Assembly (NCBI GenBank): GCA_905235285.1
Contig: CAJOLI010000001.1
Location: 58,265-122,264 of the forward strand
Direction of reading: 5' to 3'
DNA: 64,000 bases
Source of the DNA: an uncultured Bacteroidaceae bacterium
GTDB taxonomy: Bacteria > Bacteroidota > Bacteroidia > Bacteroidales > Bacteroidaceae
Shown here: positions 1-10,227 of the stretch, one piece after another
How the letters are laid out: each line of letters begins with the position of its first letter
How positions within the stretch are numbered: position 1 is the stretch's first letter
Translations under genes and position numbers: made by a program
The notes under the pieces: model-generated
The model's input: the letters and a program-made list of their open reading frames with translations, nothing else
Told to the model about the DNA's origin: nothing
Database searches by the model: none

Positions 1-1539
1 GACGGTTCCGTCATGATAACCTATTCTGCCGACGACTATGGTTCATACGGCTATCTACATTTCTATCCTGCAGCACATCATGCTAAAGGGGAGATGAGAG
101 CTCTTTATGACTATGAAACAAATAATTACCTTGGAGAAATACCCGAAGCAGAATACACATACAACGTCATCGGCCAGATTAATGAGCATCAGCTCGCCAT
201 TATGGAAACGACCTTCGGCGGACGCGAAGAGCTCGTAGACACAACCGGACTCCTTGACTACGGTTCACTCATGTACTTGACACTTCAGCGGGCCCGTACG
301 GCACGTGAAGCTATCGACGTGTGGACAACGCTCGTAGACACCTATGGCTATGCTTCGGAGGGCGAGAGTATAACCTTAGCAGACCCCAATGAGGTCTGGG
401 TGCTCGAGATTATTGGAAAAGGACCTGGACGTAAGGGCGCCGTATGGGTCGCACGACGTCTGCCGGACGATTGCATCACGGGACATGCCAATCAGGCTCG
501 CATCACGACCTTCCCGCTCAAAGATAAGAAAACTTGCCTCTATTCAAAAGATGTAATCTCTTTCGCACGTGAGAAAGGTTTCTTTACAGGAAAAGACAAA
601 GACTTCTCATTCCGCGATGCTTATGCTCCAAACGATTTCGGAGCCCGACGCATCTGCGAAGCACGCGTATGGAGCTTCTTTAACCGTTGCGCCAGCGGTA
701 TGGAGAAATATATCTCATATATCCAGGGTATAGAAGAAGTCACAGAGGAGATGCCATGGTGTATTCGTCCAGACAAGCCTGTGACCCTGAACCAAGTCAA
801 ACAGGCCATGCGCGACCATTTTGAAGGAACTCCACTTGACATGACTTCGGACATTGGTGCAGGGCCTTGGGAAGCGCCTTACCGCCCCACCCCGCTCTAC
901 TTTGAAGTCGACGGCAAACGCTATTTCAACGAGCGTCCAATCTCCACTCAACAGACGGCTGTGACCTATCTTGCTCAGCTACGTTCTTGGTTGCCTGACC
1001 ACATCGGAGGAGTCCTTTGGGTCGGTTTTGATGATGCCAACATGGTAGCATACACACCCGTCTACTGCTGCGCCACTATGTGCCCCGAGCCGTATGCCGA
1101 AAAAACAGCTGACCCTTTCACCTTTTCTCTCAAGAGCGCCTATTGGATGGCAAATGCACTCTCCAACTTTGTTTACCCACGCTATAGTCAACTCTTCCCT
1201 GAACTGCAGGCCGTAAGAGACAAACTCGACAGCGAGTTTGAGTCTCTGCAGACGAAGGTAGATAATGAAGCCAAGAACATGCAACGCGAGCAAGCAATTC
1301 AACATCTTACAGCCTACACTACACGCTCAGCAAGCCTCATGATGGACCGCTGGCGTCAGCTCTTCGAGCGTCTCATCGTGAAATACAACGATATGGCTAT
1401 CAAGCCTGAGGCTGATGGAAAGTATAAGAAAACTGCTGGTGGCGAACACGTACCTCTCATCCGCACCGGCTACCCTAACCGCTATAGGAAAGCTATCGTC
1501 GATGCGACAGGCGACCGCTACCTCGCCCCAGCCAAATAA
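1..1539 (+). CDS. C69-family dipeptidase, 5' end missing
   Basis: Hydrolyses dipeptides and is expected to be exported. The reading frame is open from base 1 (DGSVMITYSADDYGSYG), so the gene starts upstream of the window and the ORF-track Met is internal. DGS followed by a TYSADD-like segment is typical of the region just after the N-terminal nucleophile cysteine of C69 (PepD-type) peptidases; that cysteine and any signal peptide lie outside the window. The rest matches the family through SEGESITLADPNEVWVLEI and the C-terminal WMANALSNFVYPRY segment. Three bases separate its stop from the next start, so the two are probably co-transcribed. Family assignment is firm; substrate is not known. 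Confidence 0.85.
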   Translation, partial: DGSVMITYSADDYGSYGYLHFYPAAHHAKGEMRALYDYETNNYLGEIPEAEYTYNVIGQINEHQLAIMETTFGGREELVDTTGLLDYGSLMYLTLQRARTAREAIDVWTTLVDTYGYASEGESITLADPNEVWVLEIIGKGPGRKGAVWVARRLPDDCITGHANQARITTFPLKDKKTCLYSKDVISFAREKGFFTGKDKDFSFRDAYAPNDFGARRICEARVWSFFNRCASGMEKYISYIQGIEEVTEEMPWCIRPDKPVTLNQVKQAMRDHFEGTPLDMTSDIGAGPWEAPYRPTPLYFEVDGKRYFNERPISTQQTAVTYLAQLRSWLPDHIGGVLWVGFDDANMVAYTPVYCCATMCPEPYAEKTADPFTFSLKSAYWMANALSNFVYPRYSQLFPELQAVRDKLDSEFESLQTKVDNEAKNMQREQAIQHLTAYTTRSASLMMDRWRQLFERLIVKYNDMAIKPEADGKYKKTAGGEHVPLIRTGYPNRYRKAIVDATGDRYLAPAK

Positions 1540-1542
1540 TTA

Positions 1543-2040
1543 ATGGAACAGTCATTCACATACCCTACAACGCTCGGCAAGGATGAGCTATATAAAGCCT
1601 TCCTTGCCGACTATACCCTTTATATTGAAGGCGAGACTGATCTCATAAGCACATTCGCCAATACCTCGGCGGCCCTGCGCGAAGCCTTCGGTTTCTTTTG
1701 GGTGGGTTTCTATATCGTACACGACAACGAATGGCTACACCTCGGACCATTCCAAGGCACTGCAGCATGCACGCGCATTCGCCGAGGTCGCGGAGTCTGT
1801 GGCACCGCCTGGGATAACGACCATACGCTAGTAGTCTCAGACGTCGAACTATTCCCCGGACACATCGCATGCAGCTCGGCTTCACGGTCGGAAGTCGTCA
1901 TACCTGTTCACGACAAACAAACAGGTGCCATCATTGCCGTTCTCGACATCGATAGCACCAGTCTTAATGCTTTCCCAGACGAACTCGTTGAGATGCTTGA
2001 AGCCGTCGTTCAAGCTCTACAGAGTCTCACATTCTGCTAA
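1543..2040 (+). CDS. msrC: Free methionine-(R)-sulfoxide reductase, GAF domain (fRMsr)
   Basis: Reduces free methionine-(R)-sulfoxide in the cytoplasm using cysteine chemistry inside a GAF fold. The 165-residue protein is one GAF domain. Cysteines at about 76, 86 and 110 have the 10- and 24-residue spacing of the three redox cysteines of Escherichia coli fRMsr (84/94/118), in the contexts AACTRI, GVCGTAW and HIACSSASRSE. Length is normal. It starts three bases after the dipeptidase stop. Its last 24 bases overlap the 3' end of the convergent nadE. Confidence 0.9.
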   Translation: MEQSFTYPTTLGKDELYKAFLADYTLYIEGETDLISTFANTSAALREAFGFFWVGFYIVHDNEWLHLGPFQGTAACTRIRRGRGVCGTAWDNDHTLVVSDVELFPGHIACSSASRSEVVIPVHDKQTGAIIAVLDIDSTSLNAFPDELVEMLEAVVQALQSLTFC

Positions 2041-3978
2041 CCAAGTATCACGGCTCGCATCACTCGGCATACGCCAGTCACCACGCGGCGAGAGACTTAC
2101 GCTTCCCACCTTAGGCCCATCAGGCATGCACGAGCGCTTAAACTGCTGCGAGAAGAAACGCCGGTAGAACGTTGACAGCCACTTCTTTATCACATCGCCG
2201 TCATACTTACCAGCAAACGCCAGAGTGGCAAGGAAATAAATCTTCGACGGACGGAAGCCCCAACGCATTACATAATAGAGGAAGAAATCGTGTAGCTCAT
2301 AAGGGCCAACCAAGTCCTCTGTTTTCTGCGTAATATTTCCCTCGCTATCAGCAGGTATAAGCTCTGGGCTGATTGGAGTGTCAACGATGTCAAGCAGAAT
2401 CCTCGACGCTACCGTCCCCACATTCTCCGAAGTGCGGCTGGCATTAGCCCCGCTGGCAACCCATTTGACCAAATGTCGAACCAGTGTCTTCGGTACCCCC
2501 GCATTCACGCCATACATCGACATGTGGTCGCCATTATATGTGCACCATCCAAGCGCCAGCTCTGACAAGTCACCCGTGCCTACGACCAACCCGCCCAGTT
2601 GGTTTGCCAGATCCATCAGAATCTGCGTACGCTCACGAGCCTGCGAGTTCTCATAAGTGACATCGTGCTGGCGAGGGTCGTGGTCGATATCATCGAAATG
2701 CTGCATCACAGCCTTTCCTATATTGATTTCCTGCATCGTGATGCCAAGAGCATGCACCAAGTCTACAGCATTATTATATGTACGTTCGGTAGTGCCAAAG
2801 CCGGGCATCGTAACGCCAACTATACCATGACGATCCAACTGCAGCATATCAAAGGCCTTGACCGTCACCAGCAGAGCCAACGTCGAATCTAAGCCACCCG
2901 AGATACCTATCACCACCGTTGTCGTATTCGTGTGCAGCAAGCGCTTTGCCAAGCCCTCTGCCTGAATCGCAAAAATCTCTTCACAACGTGCATCTAAGTC
3001 TGAGCCTGAGCTGACAAAAGGCAAAGGGTCAAAACTCCGGCTGATTTCGAAAGGATGCTGACCAATAAGTGCCGTGTCAATGAACGTATATTGCTGCTCA
3101 CCTCTTTGCGACGAAATAGCGGCCGTGGCACCGAAGGTCGTGTTCTGACGACGCTCTGAACGCAGACGCTCCATATCAATCTCGCTTTCCACTATCTGAG
3201 GCTCTATCGAGTGGCGACGAGCTTCTGCCAGGATCTTGCCGTTCTCGATGATGAAAGCCTTACTGCTGAAGACAAGATCCTGGCTGCTCTCGCCGAAACC
3301 TGCAGAACAATAGACATAACCGCAGATTGCCCGAGAGCTCTGCTGAACAAGCAGGCTCTTCAGATAGCTCAACTTTCCGACGACATCATCGTCAGCGCTC
3401 AAGTTAAACACCACCTCAGCGCCGTTCAACGTCTGATAGGTCGAAGGGGGAAGAGGCGACCACAAATCTTCACAAAGCTCAACACCAAACGTGCACGTGG
3501 GTGTTCGGAACAGCTGACGAGTGCTCAGCTTCACCAATTGACCGCACATCCACACTTCGGCATCAGCATTCAAGGCCGAGCCACTCGCAAACCAGCGGAC
3601 CTCATAGAACTCACGATAGTTTGGCAGATAAATCTTTGGTACAAGACCGAGTATTTTGCCCTTTTGAAGCACTGCAGCGCAATTAAAAAGAGAACCTTTA
3701 TAAGGAACTGGAAGGCCTACAATAATTATTATGTCCAGCGAGCGGGAGAAGTTCATCAGATGAATAAGACCCATCTCGGCCTCGTCAAGCAACAGCTGCT
3801 GGGCAAACAGATCGCCACAGCTATACCCCGTAAGAGACAACTCTGGCATACAGATGACTTCTATGCCACGACCTTCTGCCTGAATGACAAGGCTCTCGAT
3901 AGCCTGAACATTAAATTTTGGATCAGCGACGCGCACCTCGGGCACGCCTGCAGCCATTTTAACAAATCCGTAGTTCAT
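2017..3978 (-). CDS. nadE: Glutamine-dependent NAD+ synthetase
   Basis: Makes NAD+ from deamido-NAD+, ATP and glutamine in the cytosol. Two domains are visible. The first is an N-terminal nitrilase-type glutaminase with the Glu-Lys-Cys triad at about E46 (MPELSLTGY), K115 (GLVPKIYLP) and C169 (VELCEDLW). The second is a C-terminal synthetase with the pyrophosphate-binding loop GISGGLDST and GTGDLSELALGW. The 653-residue length is normal for the two-domain form. A TATCTTTG box on the minus strand lies about 28 bases upstream of the start. The large plus-strand ORF at 3211-4026 is its shadow. Confidence 0.95.
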   Translation of the reverse strand: MNYGFVKMAAGVPEVRVADPKFNVQAIESLVIQAEGRGIEVICMPELSLTGYSCGDLFAQQLLLDEAEMGLIHLMNFSRSLDIIIIVGLPVPYKGSLFNCAAVLQKGKILGLVPKIYLPNYREFYEVRWFASGSALNADAEVWMCGQLVKLSTRQLFRTPTCTFGVELCEDLWSPLPPSTYQTLNGAEVVFNLSADDDVVGKLSYLKSLLVQQSSRAICGYVYCSAGFGESSQDLVFSSKAFIIENGKILAEARRHSIEPQIVESEIDMERLRSERRQNTTFGATAAISSQRGEQQYTFIDTALIGQHPFEISRSFDPLPFVSSGSDLDARCEEIFAIQAEGLAKRLLHTNTTTVVIGISGGLDSTLALLVTVKAFDMLQLDRHGIVGVTMPGFGTTERTYNNAVDLVHALGITMQEINIGKAVMQHFDDIDHDPRQHDVTYENSQARERTQILMDLANQLGGLVVGTGDLSELALGWCTYNGDHMSMYGVNAGVPKTLVRHLVKWVASGANASRTSENVGTVASRILLDIVDTPISPELIPADSEGNITQKTEDLVGPYELHDFFLYYVMRWGFRPSKIYFLATLAFAGKYDGDVIKKWLSTFYRRFFSQQFKRSCMPDGPKVGSVSLSPRGDWRMPSDASRDTWLAECETL

Positions 3979-4005
3979 TTCTTCTTTGGCTTATGTTTAC
4001 GACCG

Positions 4006-4013
4006 CAAAGATA
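4006..4013 (-). promoter_or_regulatory. -7 box for nadE
   Basis: Minus-strand TATCTTTG matches the Bacteroidota TAnnTTTG -7 element and lies 28 bases before the nadE start. No clear TTTG -33 box is seen. Confidence 0.55.
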
Positions 4014-4074
4014 TACCAAAATGTGAAAAGTTGAAAAATATTTCACTTCTTTTTTACTTTTTCCTCTTTTCTCT

Positions 4075-4104
4075 TTTGCAGTTTACATTTTTAATCTATC
4101 TTTG
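4075..4104 (+). promoter_or_regulatory. Promoter for rubrerythrin
   Basis: TTTG (4075-4078), an 18-base spacer and TATCTTTG (4097-4104), a near-ideal Bacteroidota housekeeping promoter. It gives a leader of roughly 60 bases before the ATG at 4168. Confidence 0.7.
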
Positions 4105-4167
4105 CGATGCTATAGTTATATGACAAGATAAATTTTGTTTAACCCTAAACCAAGTACAAAAACAATT

Positions 4168-4716
4168 ATGACTAAGAAATTCGTTTGCACCGTATGTGGA
4201 TATATCCACGAAGGTCCTGAGCCCCCCGAACGCTGCCCTCAGTGTAAAGTTCCAGGAAGCAAGTTCAAAGAGCTGAAAGAGGATGGCAACCTTGAGTTTG
4301 TAACTGAGCACGTCATTGGTGTTGCAAAAGGCGTAGATCCTGAAATCCTTGCCGGTCTTCGTTCTAACTTCGAAGGCGAATGCAGTGAGGTTGGAATGTA
4401 TCTGGCCATGGCACGTCAAGCCGACCGCGAAGGATATCCCGAAATCGCTGAAGCGTTCCGTCGCTATGCTTTCGAAGAAGCTGACCATGCTAGCCGCTTT
4501 GCCGAACTGCTGGGCGAATGTGTCTGGGACACCAAAACCAACTTGAAGAAGCGCATGGAAGCTGAGGCTGGCGCATGTGCAGGCAAGATGGATATCGCCA
4601 AGAAAGCTAAGGCTCTGGACCTTGATGCCATACACGACACCGTTCATGAGATGGCTAAGGACGAAGCGCGTCACGGAAAGGGCTTCGAAGGGCTCTACAA
4701 ACGTTACTTCGGATAG
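4168..4716 (+). CDS. Reverse rubrerythrin (rubredoxin-ferritin-like peroxidase)
   Basis: A non-heme diiron protein that reduces hydrogen peroxide in the cytoplasm, often annotated NADH peroxidase. The rubredoxin-type iron site is at the N-terminus (C7-x2-C10 ... C23-x2-C26) and the four-helix ferritin-like diiron domain follows, with [25 protein letters not shown] and [12 protein letters not shown]. This order is reversed relative to classical rubrerythrin. I chose the ATG at 4168 (MTKKFVC) because the longer ORF adds 11 residues of no domain character. A mutarotase-like gene follows 9 bases later, so the two are probably co-transcribed. The rubredoxin module has the same cysteine spacing as the N-terminus of nqrC in this window. 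Confidence 0.92.
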   Translation: MTKKFVCTVCGYIHEGPEPPERCPQCKVPGSKFKELKEDGNLEFVTEHVIGVAKGVDPEILAGLRSNFEGECSEVGMYLAMARQADREGYPEIAEAFRRYAFEEADHASRFAELLGECVWDTKTNLKKRMEAEAGACAGKMDIAKKAKALDLDAIHDTVHEMAKDEARHGKGFEGLYKRYFG

Positions 4717-4725
4717 TAACAAGTC

Positions 4726-5106
4726 ATGACTGAGGGCTTCAGAGTCCGGAGATATAACGTCCCCGTCAAGCGCTACTGCCAGACGATGGACCTGCGAGAC
4801 GACCCAGACCTCATCAAGGAATATCGGCGCCGACACAGCCAAAGCGAAGCCTGGAAAGAAATACGCGACGGCATACGTCAGGTAGGTATTCTGGAGATGG
4901 AGATTTACATTCTCGGGACGCGATTGTTCATGATCGTAGAAACACCGCTCGACTTCGATTGGGACACGGCGATGGCTAAGCTTGCCACCCTTCCACGACA
5001 ACAGGAATGGGAAGATTATATGGCCATCTTCCAGCAATGCCGTGTAGGAGCCACGAGCGACGAGAAGTGGCAAATGATGGAGCGGATGTTCTATCTTTAT
5101 GATTAA
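4726..5106 (+). CDS. L-rhamnose mutarotase-family protein
   Basis: Members of this family (RhaM, DUF718) interconvert alpha and beta anomers of L-rhamnose or related deoxysugars. The 126-residue protein has the family-like opening KRYCQTMDLRDDP, then EYRRRHSQSEAWKEI with the conserved histidine and tryptophan, and the closing MERMFYLYD. Length is close to the usual 104-115 residues with a short N-terminal extension. No rhamnose catabolic genes are nearby; it sits 9 bases after rubrerythrin and ends before a strong terminator. The actual sugar is uncertain. Confidence 0.75.
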   Translation: MTEGFRVRRYNVPVKRYCQTMDLRDDPDLIKEYRRRHSQSEAWKEIRDGIRQVGILEMEIYILGTRLFMIVETPLDFDWDTAMAKLATLPRQQEWEDYMAIFQQCRVGATSDEKWQMMERMFYLYD

Positions 5107-5167
5107 GAACACACCTTCGCTTGACCTTTGGTCGCTCAACACTTCAAGAACTCAAAACGATAAATGA

Positions 5168-5204
5168 AAAGCGCGGATGCCGACTTGGCATCCGCGCTTT
5201 TTAT
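5168..5204. terminator. Bidirectional hairpin terminator between the mutarotase gene and glgP
   Basis: A perfect 14-bp stem (AAAGCGCGGATGCC / GGCATCCGCGCTTT) with a 5-base loop. It is followed by TTATTTT on the plus strand and preceded by an A-rich run that serves the minus strand. It separates the two convergent transcripts. Confidence 0.9.
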
Positions 5205-5236
5205 TTTAATCTCTAATATCTTCGCTCTGCGAAGCA

Positions 5237-7801
5237 TCAAAGGAACCACTTCACGTAGGAGAAGTCCTGACGGTGAGGCAGCAAATCGTTCTTCGGGAAG
5301 AGGCGATAAGCTATCTTGAAAGCACCGGCATTATTGATGGTGTGAGTAACGTGGAAGGTGTAGAGATTGCCTTCACGCTTCACAACCTCTAAGGGTTCTA
5401 CATTATATATATGGTCCTCACCTTTCTTGTCGGTTGTCAGGGTTACAAGTTCCATACCTATGGCGTTGTCCAGACCGGCCTCATCAACCACGATGTTAAT
5501 GTCGTACTTCTTACCAGCCTCGACGTAACCGTTAATCAGTGCATCACACTTCTCGGTGCTGACGATGCGGATGCTGTCCCAGCGCTCGGCTACAGCTTCT
5601 TTCCACAATGCTATCTCCTTTGCCATCGCATAGTTGTTGGCCTGAAGTTTCTTGTAACGAGCTGCCATTGGTGTGTAGAATTTAGTGTAGTAGTCGTCCA
5701 GCTGGCGCTTCATAGTGTAGTGAGGAGCTATACGGGCAATGGAATTCTTGATGACCTGAATCCACGAGGGGCTGTAGCCCTTTGAGTTACGGGCGTAATA
5801 CGTAGGCATGATCTCGTTCTCGAGCAGGCTGTAGATGGTGGCGGCATCGAGCTGATCCTGGAAGGTCTGGTTCTCGTAGGTACGTTTTTCCGTAAGAGCC
5901 CAGCCGGCACCCTCGCGATAGCCTTCCAGCCACCATCCGTCGAGCACACTCAGGTTCACGACGCCGTTCATCAGAGCCTTCTCGCCACTGGTACCAGAAG
6001 CCTCCAACGGACGCGTCGGCGTGTTCATCCAGATGTCAACGCCCGATATGAGACGGCGAGCCAGCTGCATGTCGTAGTTCTCTAAGAAGATAATCTTACC
6101 GAGGAACTCGGGGCGCTGAGATATCTCATAGATTTTCTTGATAAGGCCCTGACCTGCACCATCGGCCGGGTGTGCCTTACCGGTGTAGAGGAACTGAACG
6201 GGATAGTTGGGGTTATTGACTATCTTCTCCAAACGCTCCAGGTCGGTGAACAGGAGGTGAGCACGCTTGTAAGTAGCAAAGCGGCGGCCGAAGCCTATCA
6301 GCAGAGCGTTCGGGTTAATCTTGTCCATAAGGCTTACTACGCGCGAGGGGTCGCCCTGATTCTTCAACCACGAGTCGCGGAACTGCTCGCGTATATAGTC
6401 CACCAGCTTAGTCTTCAGCTGCATACGCGTCTTCCATATCTCGGCATCGGGCACCTCGAAGATGGCGTGCCAGATATTCTCATTGCTCTGGTCTGAAAGG
6501 TGCTCCGGGGCAAAATGCTTGGAATACAGCTTGCGCCACTCCGTAGCACACCACGTCGGGAAGTGAACGCCATTCGTCACGTAGCCTACATGACTCTCCT
6601 CCGGGAAGTAACCCTTCCAGATATTCTGGAACATCTTCTTGCTCACTTCGCCGTGAAGCCAGCTCACGCCGTTGACTTCCTGACACGTGTTGCAAGCAAA
6701 CGTGCTCATGCAGAAGCGCTCGCCATGGTCGTCCGGATTTTGACGGCCCATGCCTATGAATTCATCCCACGTAATACCGAGAATCTGAGGATAACCGCTC
6801 ATATACTTCCCGAAGAGGCCTTCGTCGAAGTAATCGTGACCAGCCGGTACCGGAGTGTGAACGGTGTAGAGCGACGACGCGCGCACCAGTTCAAGAGCCT
6901 GATTGAAGGTAAGACCTTCATTCACGTAGTCTGCCAGACGCTGCACGTTGCAGAGTGCAGCGTGACCCTCGTTGCAGTGGTACATATCCTTCTTGATGCC
7001 CAGTTTCTTCAGCAGAAGCACGCCGCCGATGCCAAGGAGAATCTCCTGCTTCAGGCGATTCTCCCAGTCACCGCCGTAGAGGGCATGGGTGATGGAACGG
7101 TCGTATTCCGAATTGAGGTCGTTGTCGGTATCTAAGAGATAGAGCTTCACGCGACCTACATTGACTCGCCACACGTAAGCATGAACCTGATAGTTCATAT
7201 AAGGCACGTCAATCACCACGGGCTTGCCCTCGCTGTCCAGCTGCTGCTCTATGGGCAGGCTGCCGAAATTTTGGGCCTCATAGTTGGCAATCTGCTGGCC
7301 ATCCATTGACAGTGTCTGAGTGAAATAGCCGAAACGATAGAGAAAACCTACGGCCACCATATCGACATTAGAGTCGCTCGCTTCCTTAATATAGTCGCCG
7401 GCAAGGATGCCCAGGCCACCGGAATAAATCTTGAGTACCTGGTTCAAACCATACTCCATGCAGAGGTAAGCCACGCTCGGGCGGTCCGTGCGGGGCTTCA
7501 CGTCCATATAGGTGCGGAATTCCTTGTACGTGTCATTCATGCGCTTAAGGATATCCTTGTCCTTCGAGAGCTCTGACAGCTTCTCGTAGCTGATGCGCTC
7601 AAGCAGCAGCACGGGGTTCTGACCGCATTCTTCGTAGAGTTGCGGATCAAGATGCGAGAATAGGCTGCGTGCACTATGATTCCACGCCCACCACATGTTG
7701 TGAGCCAATTCTTCTAACTTCTGAAGCTCCTCGGGAATGTTGCTCTTGACGACAACTGGTTTCCATTGAGCATCGTTGGAGTTGCTTGCTTTGATTTTCA
7801 T
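5237..7801 (-). CDS. glgP: Alpha-glucan (glycogen/maltodextrin) phosphorylase
   Basis: Releases glucose-1-phosphate from alpha-1,4-glucans using pyridoxal phosphate. The 854-residue protein has the N-terminal DUF3417-like segment of the alpha-glucan phosphorylase subfamily ([18 protein letters not shown]) and the phosphorylase core ([24 protein letters not shown]). The PLP-lysine motif is [14 protein letters not shown], followed by [15 protein letters not shown]. The start ATG is preceded by an A/T-rich leader. Glycogen synthase ends 40 bases upstream on the same strand, so the two form a storage-glucan operon with synthase first. Confidence 0.93.
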   Translation of the reverse strand: MKIKASNSNDAQWKPVVVKSNIPEELQKLEELAHNMWWAWNHSARSLFSHLDPQLYEECGQNPVLLLERISYEKLSELSKDKDILKRMNDTYKEFRTYMDVKPRTDRPSVAYLCMEYGLNQVLKIYSGGLGILAGDYIKEASDSNVDMVAVGFLYRFGYFTQTLSMDGQQIANYEAQNFGSLPIEQQLDSEGKPVVIDVPYMNYQVHAYVWRVNVGRVKLYLLDTDNDLNSEYDRSITHALYGGDWENRLKQEILLGIGGVLLLKKLGIKKDMYHCNEGHAALCNVQRLADYVNEGLTFNQALELVRASSLYTVHTPVPAGHDYFDEGLFGKYMSGYPQILGITWDEFIGMGRQNPDDHGERFCMSTFACNTCQEVNGVSWLHGEVSKKMFQNIWKGYFPEESHVGYVTNGVHFPTWCATEWRKLYSKHFAPEHLSDQSNENIWHAIFEVPDAEIWKTRMQLKTKLVDYIREQFRDSWLKNQGDPSRVVSLMDKINPNALLIGFGRRFATYKRAHLLFTDLERLEKIVNNPNYPVQFLYTGKAHPADGAGQGLIKKIYEISQRPEFLGKIIFLENYDMQLARRLISGVDIWMNTPTRPLEASGTSGEKALMNGVVNLSVLDGWWLEGYREGAGWALTEKRTYENQTFQDQLDAATIYSLLENEIMPTYYARNSKGYSPSWIQVIKNSIARIAPHYTMKRQLDDYYTKFYTPMAARYKKLQANNYAMAKEIALWKEAVAERWDSIRIVSTEKCDALINGYVEAGKKYDINIVVDEAGLDNAIGMELVTLTTDKKGEDHIYNVEPLEVVKREGNLYTFHVTHTINNAGAFKIAYRLFPKNDLLPHRQDFSYVKWFL

Positions 7802-7841
7802 AAATGAAATGTTATAAATATATATAATAATGTTATAATCT

Positions 7842-9566
7842 CTAGTCTCTAATCTCTAATCGCAAAAACCGCTCGCGGGCATTGCGCAGAGCTATGTCGT
7901 AGGCTTCGTAGTAGTAATCAATGAAATATCTCCATTGCGCCTTTTCGGCCAGCTGGCGGGCTGCCTTACGGGCTTGCTCCACGGCCTTGCTGTCGAGGTT
8001 GGCAAAACCTATAATCTCGTTAGAGATGCGCTCGGCAACTTCATCATAGTTGTAGTCCGAACGCTGAACGACCTCCACTCCATCTTCATCAAGGAAACAT
8101 TCGTCGGCATCCTTGTTTTGAGCTGCTTTCTGCTCATTTGCCCACATTCCGAAGCCCGCAAGTGTCGTTGTGATGCAAGGAACGCGGAACGCCAGGCTCT
8201 CAAGCGGAGTGTAGCCCCAAGGTTCGTAGTAGGAAGGATATACTGTGAGGTCCAGTCCCAGCAGCAGGTCGTAGTACGGCATGTTGAAGATACCATCGGC
8301 CCCATCGAGATAACAGGGCACAAACATAATCTTTACCCGGGCGCTCTCGCGATTGCTGACGCCGTGCCTGTAGAGCATCTGCGTCACCATATCGCAACCA
8401 GGCTCATACAGCTTATGCGTCACGAAAGGATTCGGAAGCCTGTTTGAAAGCCCTTCACGGGTGAGGGACGTCGGCTGCTTCTCCATGGCCTTCAGCCGCT
8501 CCTGTAAATCCTCGCGCGGACCTGATTGCCAAGCCGGCACCTCTATAAGTGCCAGCACCTGACGGCTGAGGCTACTGTTGTGCAGTGTCCTGCAAAGCGC
8601 CTCTGTGAAGACATCAATGCCCTTGTTCTTCCATTCGTAGCGGCCGCTGGTGCCCACGATCATCGTGTCCGCATCGAAGTGAGTGCCCATCAGCGCTGAT
8701 GCCACCTCGAAAATCCGTTGGCGAGCCTTGCGACGGCGGTTGACGAAACTGACGCCCTTCGGCACAAAGTCCATCTCGAAACCGTTCGGAAGCACTACAT
8801 CCACGCGTTTGTCAAGCAGCTCCTCACACTCTCGAGCCGTCACTTCAGACACCGTAGTAAAGCAGTCTACATAGTGAGCCGTCTGACGCTCAATGCTATG
8901 CTTCGACTGTACGTTCAGCTCCTCAGCCATCTGAGTGCCGTTGTAAGCCCAAAGATAGTCGTACAGTGGCTTGCCGTTGCCTGCTATGCTGCGACCTATC
9001 GTCGTGGCATGAGTAGTGAAGATGGTTGCTATGGCCGGAACGAACCTTTGCAGATACAAGGCGCCAAGGCCCGTCATCCACTCGTGAGCTTGATAGACAA
9101 CACGCTTTGTCTCGTCGAGGAAATAATTGTAGAAACTCTGAACAACGCGACCGGCGGCAAAAGAGAACATCGACGCCTCGTCGTAGTCACCGTAAGCATG
9201 CAGGCTGTCAACCTGATACTCTGTCCACAGCGTACCGTAGATGTCATTCTTCCTCGCAAAATATGGTTTAAAATCTACAAGCACAACCAAAGGCTTGCCG
9301 GGAACCTGCCAGCGACCTATGCGGACGCCTATTGATTCACGTGCGGCCTCGCGACGCCAGTCTGCCCAAAAATTACGGTCTTCCACAAAGAGTGGATTTT
9401 CCTTATCCTGCCAAAAATCGGGACCTATGAACACGACACGGTCAGGGAAAGTCTCCTGCAACGTCTTGGCGCGAGTCGACAAAACCGTGTAGATGCCGCC
9501 CACCTTGTTGCAGACTTCCCAGCTCGCTTCGAATATATAATCGGGGGTTAATCTTTCTTCAATCAT
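7842..9566 (-). CDS. Glycogen synthase, GT3-like
   Basis: Transfers glucose from a nucleotide sugar to a growing alpha-glucan. The 574-residue protein resembles the eukaryotic-type (GT3) glycogen synthase used by Bacteroidales rather than bacterial GlgA. It opens with the donor-binding region [19 protein letters not shown]. It then has [26 protein letters not shown], a [16 protein letters not shown] segment, and [11 protein letters not shown], in which the E-x7-E motif of retaining glycosyltransferases is visible. Promoter box TACTTTTG lies about 68 bases upstream. It is the first gene of a two-gene operon with the phosphorylase. Confidence 0.88.
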   Translation of the reverse strand: MIEERLTPDYIFEASWEVCNKVGGIYTVLSTRAKTLQETFPDRVVFIGPDFWQDKENPLFVEDRNFWADWRREAARESIGVRIGRWQVPGKPLVVLVDFKPYFARKNDIYGTLWTEYQVDSLHAYGDYDEASMFSFAAGRVVQSFYNYFLDETKRVVYQAHEWMTGLGALYLQRFVPAIATIFTTHATTIGRSIAGNGKPLYDYLWAYNGTQMAEELNVQSKHSIERQTAHYVDCFTTVSEVTARECEELLDKRVDVVLPNGFEMDFVPKGVSFVNRRRKARQRIFEVASALMGTHFDADTMIVGTSGRYEWKNKGIDVFTEALCRTLHNSSLSRQVLALIEVPAWQSGPREDLQERLKAMEKQPTSLTREGLSNRLPNPFVTHKLYEPGCDMVTQMLYRHGVSNRESARVKIMFVPCYLDGADGIFNMPYYDLLLGLDLTVYPSYYEPWGYTPLESLAFRVPCITTTLAGFGMWANEQKAAQNKDADECFLDEDGVEVVQRSDYNYDEVAERISNEIIGFANLDSKAVEQARKAARQLAEKAQWRYFIDYYYEAYDIALRNARERFLRLEIRD

Positions 9567-9633
9567 TATCTGTATTTTCCTGAAACTGGCCTCATTGACA
9601 AGGTTTTAGACCTTTCCCTAATGTTTTCGGGTG

Positions 9634-9641
9634 CAAAAGTA
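9634..9641 (-). promoter_or_regulatory. -7 box for the glycogen synthase-phosphorylase operon
   Basis: Minus-strand TACTTTTG, about 68 bases upstream of the synthase start. No convincing TTTG -33 element is present. Confidence 0.5.
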
Positions 9642-9868
9642 CAACATTTCTTGCATTTAGCCAACATTTTACATAATTTTATTTCACAATAAGTATTAAA
9701 ACCGATTGTTCATTGGGCTGTCACGCTCTTGCAACCATTACATTTCATCCGCCTTTTCTCGCCATAGCTGCCATTTCCACCCGGTAATGTAACCCCTTTG
9801 CCCAACCTTTGGTCGCTCCATACTGAGGAACTCCTTTACTCCTTCCTCCTTGCGCGCTATTCTGCTTT

Positions 9869-9965
9869 ATAGGTGTCCGCTAAAAATCATTGGTGCTTTC
9901 GGCAATCATTAATTCCCCGGACAGCCGTTGACACTCCTTAAGGAGGGGCTTGTCTAATGCTAAAA
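9869..9965 (+). repeat. Left arm of about 97-bp inverted repeat
   Basis: Begins ATAGGTGTCCGCTAAAAATC and ends GCTAAAA. Its reverse complement recurs at 10387-10481 with about 90 percent identity and a 2-base length difference. The arms enclose about 420 bp. Confidence 0.9.
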
Positions 9966-10181
9966 GGCACGTGAGTTCGGTATAAGAAATATGCCTGGGA
10001 AATTACAGGAGTGCGAATTAGTTTGTACCTTTGCAGCTGCGAAACAACGAGTTACGGTTAATCTCTTTGCGAGGCTTATTGCATACAATCTACTGCCAAT
10101 GAAACCAGAACATTTAAATCTTTGGCAAAAACATATTAGTTGCATAGAGCTAACCCCCTGCTTACGTTTGATTATGGAGCT

Positions 10182-10225
10182 AATAGTTTTAGGTGTCCCA
10201 CCTAGGCGGGACACCTAAAACTATT
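10182..10225. repeat. Palindromic hairpin, 18-bp arms
   Basis: Perfect arms AATAGTTTTAGGTGTCCC / GGGACACCTAAAACTATT around an 8-base centre containing the palindrome CCTAGG. The arms share the TAGGTGTCC word with the ends of the large inverted repeat. No T-run follows, so it is not an obvious terminator. Confidence 0.9.
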
Positions 10226-10227
10226 GG

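Noticed and set aside
3211-4026. 271-codon plus-strand ORF
   Set aside because: Lies wholly antisense to nadE and has no family features; a shadow ORF.
4096-5142. 348-codon minus-strand ORF
   Set aside because: Antisense to rubrerythrin and the mutarotase gene, both of which are clear families.
5119-9825. Repeated word ACCTTTGGTCGCTC near 5119 and 9808
   Set aside because: Only two copies of a 14-mer in non-coding DNA with no other shared flank; too little to call a repeat family.
9960-10218. 84- and 75-codon ORFs in the repeat island
   Set aside because: They overlap on opposite strands inside the inverted-repeat element, with no ribosome site or recognisable family.
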